Assembly: GCA_947440875.1 (NCBI GenBank)
Contig: CANETG010000168.1
Location: 1-6,052, forward strand
DNA from: Bacteriovoracaceae bacterium
Lineage (GTDB): Bacteria; Bdellovibrionota; Bacteriovoracia; Bacteriovoracales; Bacteriovoracaceae
DNA length: 6,052 nt
Reading direction: 5' to 3'
The notes beneath the pieces were generated by a model. That model did not search any database, had not been told where the DNA came from, and saw nothing but the letters and a program-made list of their open reading frames with translations. Positions within the stretch are counted from its first letter, which is position 1. Every line of letters begins with the position of its first letter. Shown here piece after piece: positions 5,221 to 6,052 of the stretch. The translations under genes and the position numbers were made by a program.

Positions 5221-6052
5221 TTAAGCCTTTTTCTGAGAGTTGTACCAGCGGTGAACGGCCTCATTGGCCTCCATCACAGGAGCGGTGGAAATCATGTCTT
5301 CATGAGAAAGAGGCGCCGCCATTTTTGGTGAGCGGATCGTTCCGACTTCGAACATGAGACGCTTGACGGGAACTGGATTGGAGCAAACAAAAAGAGAGTT
5401 CGCGGCTTTGGTCCAAAGTTCCTTGGCATCAAATGATTTATTTAAGCACTGCTCGACATAGAGATTGGTTTCTTTCGGCCACGAGTTGGATGCAACTGAA
5501 ACCAGTCCACAAGCACCAGCAGCAGTGAAGTCCGGAAGAAGGGCATCGTCTCCGCAAAATACGGCACCATTGCCTGAGGCTTTCAGATACTCTTTCATTT
5601 TTTCGACTGAGCCTGAGGCCTCTTTGATCGCCCAGAAGTTTTTGTGCGTGCGAAGTTTTTCAACCGCCTCGGTTGACATCGCAACCGCCGATCTTCCTGG
5701 AACGTTATAGAGCATCACTGGTTTTGTCACAGCATCCATGATTGTTTTAAACCATTCGTACTGACCCTTGGGGCCTGGTTTGGCGTAATGCGGAGTCACC
5801 AGAAGATAAGAATCAATTTTCATCGTCTCAAGATACTTGACCCAATCGAGCTGATCTTCGAGCATACTTCCTCCGACTCCCACCATCATCGGTGTCGTCG
5901 GATGAAGAGAAAGAACATGCTCGACGATTTTCTTTCTCGTCGCGAGACTAAGGTTCAGTGCTTCGGCAGTCGATCCAAGAATGAGTAAACCATTCCGAGC
6001 TTCCATCTGCGCTTTGCAAACTTTCGTGAGGGACTCAAAATCCACTGCGCCG
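5221..6052 (-). CDS. dapA: 4-hydroxy-tetrahydrodipicolinate synthase, 5' end outside the window
   Basis: The frame is open to the window edge, reading GAVDFESL at its first codons. That segment normally lies about 15-20 residues inside DapA, so the true start is beyond 6052 and the GTG at 6043-6045 is internal. It condenses pyruvate with aspartate semialdehyde, the first committed step to DAP and lysine, in the cytoplasm. It is a class I aldolase TIM barrel: YNVPGR carries the catalytic Tyr (codon 5707-5709), IKEASG carries the Schiff-base Lys (codon 5623-5625), and CGDDALLPDF follows. HYAKPGPKGQY contains the Tyr equivalent to Tyr107 of E. coli. An oddity is that the usual GTTGE or GSTGE loop reads GSTAE (5962-5976). 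First visible gene of the dapA-dapD-lysA operon; its promoter is not in the window. Confidence 0.95.
   Translation of the reverse strand, partial: GAVDFESLTKVCKAQMEARNGLLILGSTAEALNLSLATRKKIVEHVLSLHPTTPMMVGVGGSMLEDQLDWVKYLETMKIDSYLLVTPHYAKPGPKGQYEWFKTIMDAVTKPVMLYNVPGRSAVAMSTEAVEKLRTHKNFWAIKEASGSVEKMKEYLKASGNGAVFCGDDALLPDFTAAGACGLVSVASNSWPKETNLYVEQCLNKSFDAKELWTKAANSLFVCSNPVPVKRLMFEVGTIRSPKMAAPLSHEDMISTAPVMEANEAVHRWYNSQKKA

Overview
The window looks like chromosomal DNA of a Gram-negative bacterium. It carries a succinylase-branch diaminopimelate (DAP)/lysine block, a lipobox lipoprotein and two Sec-exported cysteine-containing proteins. The mix of small exported orphans, AGGAGG ribosome sites and compact intergenic regions reminds me of Bdellovibrio-like predatory bacteria, but that is a guess from style, not a demonstrated match. 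I see no mobile element, CRISPR array, tRNA or rRNA.

Left part (1-1521): the end of a plus-strand acyl-CoA synthetase (fadD-like) closes with a strong UUCG-tetraloop terminator. Facing it is a minus-strand gene for a 417-residue lipoprotein with its own terminator. The lipoprotein contains a helix-hairpin-helix-like stretch, which is unexpected for an envelope protein.

Middle part (1522-2529): about 495 bases lack a confident gene. They hold a possible 61-codon CxxC mini-gene on the minus strand, promoter-like boxes on both strands, and an orphan plus-strand terminator that could end a small RNA of about 90 nt. Next is a plus-strand gene for a 148-residue secreted four-cysteine protein. It has a perfect AGGAGG, strongly biased codons and two tandem terminators, all pointing to high expression.

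Right part (2530-6052, all minus strand): a 245-residue secreted six-cysteine protein, then lysA-like, dapD and dapA (5' end outside the window). dapA-dapD-lysA is a tight operon, with a 2-base gap followed by a 13-base overlap. DapA makes the tetrahydrodipicolinate precursor, DapD succinylates tetrahydrodipicolinate, and the PLP decarboxylase would turn meso-DAP into lysine. No dapB, dapC, dapE or dapF is visible. The decarboxylase lacks several residues typical of DAP decarboxylases. The 245-residue gene just downstream seems to be a separate unit: a promoter in the 44-base gap is placed so that transcription would start on the A of its ATG, and no Shine-Dalgarno is present, suggesting a leaderless mRNA.

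No wholly new system is evident. The best leads are the divergent decarboxylase, the predicted leaderless mRNA, the orphan terminator with its putative sRNA, and the HhH-like lipoprotein.
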